A stretch of 14,709 nucleotides of DNA from contig WFMN01000246.1 of NCBI GenBank assembly GCA_015489095.1, positions 1 to 14,709 on the forward strand, read 5' to 3'. A model generated the notes under the pieces. It did not search any database. It saw only the letters and a program-made list of their open reading frames with translations, and had not been told where the DNA came from. Within the stretch, counting starts at the first letter, position 1. Each line of letters opens with the position of its first letter. Shown piece after piece: positions 14,114 to 14,709 of this stretch. Position numbers and translations under genes: made by a program. The DNA comes from Mariprofundaceae bacterium. GTDB taxonomy: Bacteria; Pseudomonadota; Zetaproteobacteria; Mariprofundales; J009.

Positions 14114-14709
14114 GCGCGCTCCTCCCCCAACAGCTCATGCAACTGGTCGAGCAACTGCCGGGGATCGAGCTCCTGTTTGGCGCTGACCATCACCTGATGG
14201 GCGGCCAACTGTTCCAGTTCGGCCTCATCAAGATCCTTGGCGGTCACCATCAGAATCGGGATATCGCGGTAGGCCGGCTCGCCGCGCAGATGGGTCACTA
14301 GGTCAAGGCCATCCATCCGCGGCATCATCAGATCGGTCACAATCAGGTCGGCGGGCTGGGTCGCCAACTGCCGCAACGCATCGCGGCCGTTGACCGCCTC
14401 GTTGCAGTTCAGATCGAGCCCGGAGTGCTGCAGCAGGGTGCGCAGCAGCCGGCGCGCGGCCGGATCGTCATCGACAATCAGCACCTGATGCAGCTTGCGG
14501 TCACGCGCCAGCGCCGCCACCTTCTCCAGCAGCCGCTCCGGCTCGATCGGCTTGCGCATGAAATCGACCGCCCCCATCTTCAGCGTCCGTTCGACCCCAT
14601 CGACGATCGAGATGCACATCACCGGCACATCCCGGAGATCCTCCTCCTGCTTGATGCGGGCCAGCACCTCCCAGCCATTGACCTCGGGCATCAGCAGATC
14701 GAGCAACAC
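14110..14709 (-). CDS. Multi-receiver two-component protein, 5' end missing
   Basis: The frame is open to the window edge, and the first visible codon (GTG) falls within a receiver core, so the start lies outside. Residues 1-70 are the second half of one receiver: phospho-acceptor Asp4 in LLDLLMPEVNGWE, a Ser/Thr switch near 34, Lys53 in FMRKPIEPERL. Residues 75-195 are a full receiver: VLIVDDDPAARRLL (76-89), Asp126 in VTDLMMPRMDG, Thr156 in MVTAKD, and a final Lys178 in a SAKQELDP context instead of the usual KP. Domains before these, perhaps a kinase core, cannot be seen. It is the first visible gene of an overlapping three-gene signalling operon. Confidence 0.9.
   Translation of the reverse strand: MLLDLLMPEVNGWEVLARIKQEEDLRDVPVMCISIVDGVERTLKMGAVDFMRKPIEPERLLEKVAALARDRKLHQVLIVDDDPAARRLLRTLLQHSGLDLNCNEAVNGRDALRQLATQPADLIVTDLMMPRMDGLDLVTHLRGEPAYRDIPILMVTAKDLDEAELEQLAAHQVMVSAKQELDPRQLLDQLHELLGEERA

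Overview
The window is 14.7 kb of GC-rich chromosome from a Gram-negative bacterium, most likely a proteobacterium. The evidence is a DUF3187-type outer-membrane barrel, a groES-groEL pair with a sigma-32-like promoter, a trpE-G-D-C cluster and an HDOD protein. Gene content alone does not fix the class; gamma-, zeta- or magnetococcus-like lineages are all possible. Intergenic space is unusually rich in palindromic repeats.

Layout. (1) 1-873: 3' part of a DUF3187 gene. (2) 874-1370: no gene; three kinds of inverted repeat and the groEL terminator. (3) 1371-3347, minus strand: groES-groEL. (4) 3641-4486, plus strand: HDOD signalling protein, meeting trpC tail to tail. (5) 4483-8255, minus strand: trpE-trpG-trpD-trpC with overlapping junctions. 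(6) 8321-8396: tRNA-Ala(GGC), carrying a 1.08 kb AT-richer mini-island bounded by 19-bp direct repeats of the tRNA 3' end. The island holds an integrase N-terminal remnant fused in frame to a HigB-like toxin, followed by a HigA-like antitoxin. (7) 9575-11588, minus strand: merR, a merT-like gene, a CopZ-type [2Fe-2S]/zinc protein and a GDCCVxC-type small Cys-rich protein, behind a MerR-type promoter with a 20-bp spacer. Every gap in this cluster is filled with structured repeats. (8) 11641-12065: no intact gene; repeats and a merT-tail remnant. (9) 12066-14709, minus strand: three overlapping two-component genes, the last cut by the window edge.

How the genes work together. GroES/GroEL form the chaperonin. 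TrpE/G make anthranilate, TrpD adds phosphoribosyl and TrpC closes the indole ring; trpF, trpB and trpA are not here. The mer-like cluster keeps the exact Cys triad spacing of Hg(II)-sensing MerR but lacks merA and merP, so it looks like a metal sensing, transport and trafficking unit rather than classical mercury reduction. The three signalling genes look like one phosphorelay transcript.

Most interesting points: the integrase-toxin fusion in a tRNA mini-island; a toxin promoter whose spacer is a palindrome and whose predicted start lies at the toxin ATG; a five-hairpin branched element at 9785-9932 whose G:U pairs favour plus-strand RNA; and a 196-198 bp direct repeat flanking merR-merT that carries a broken merT end.
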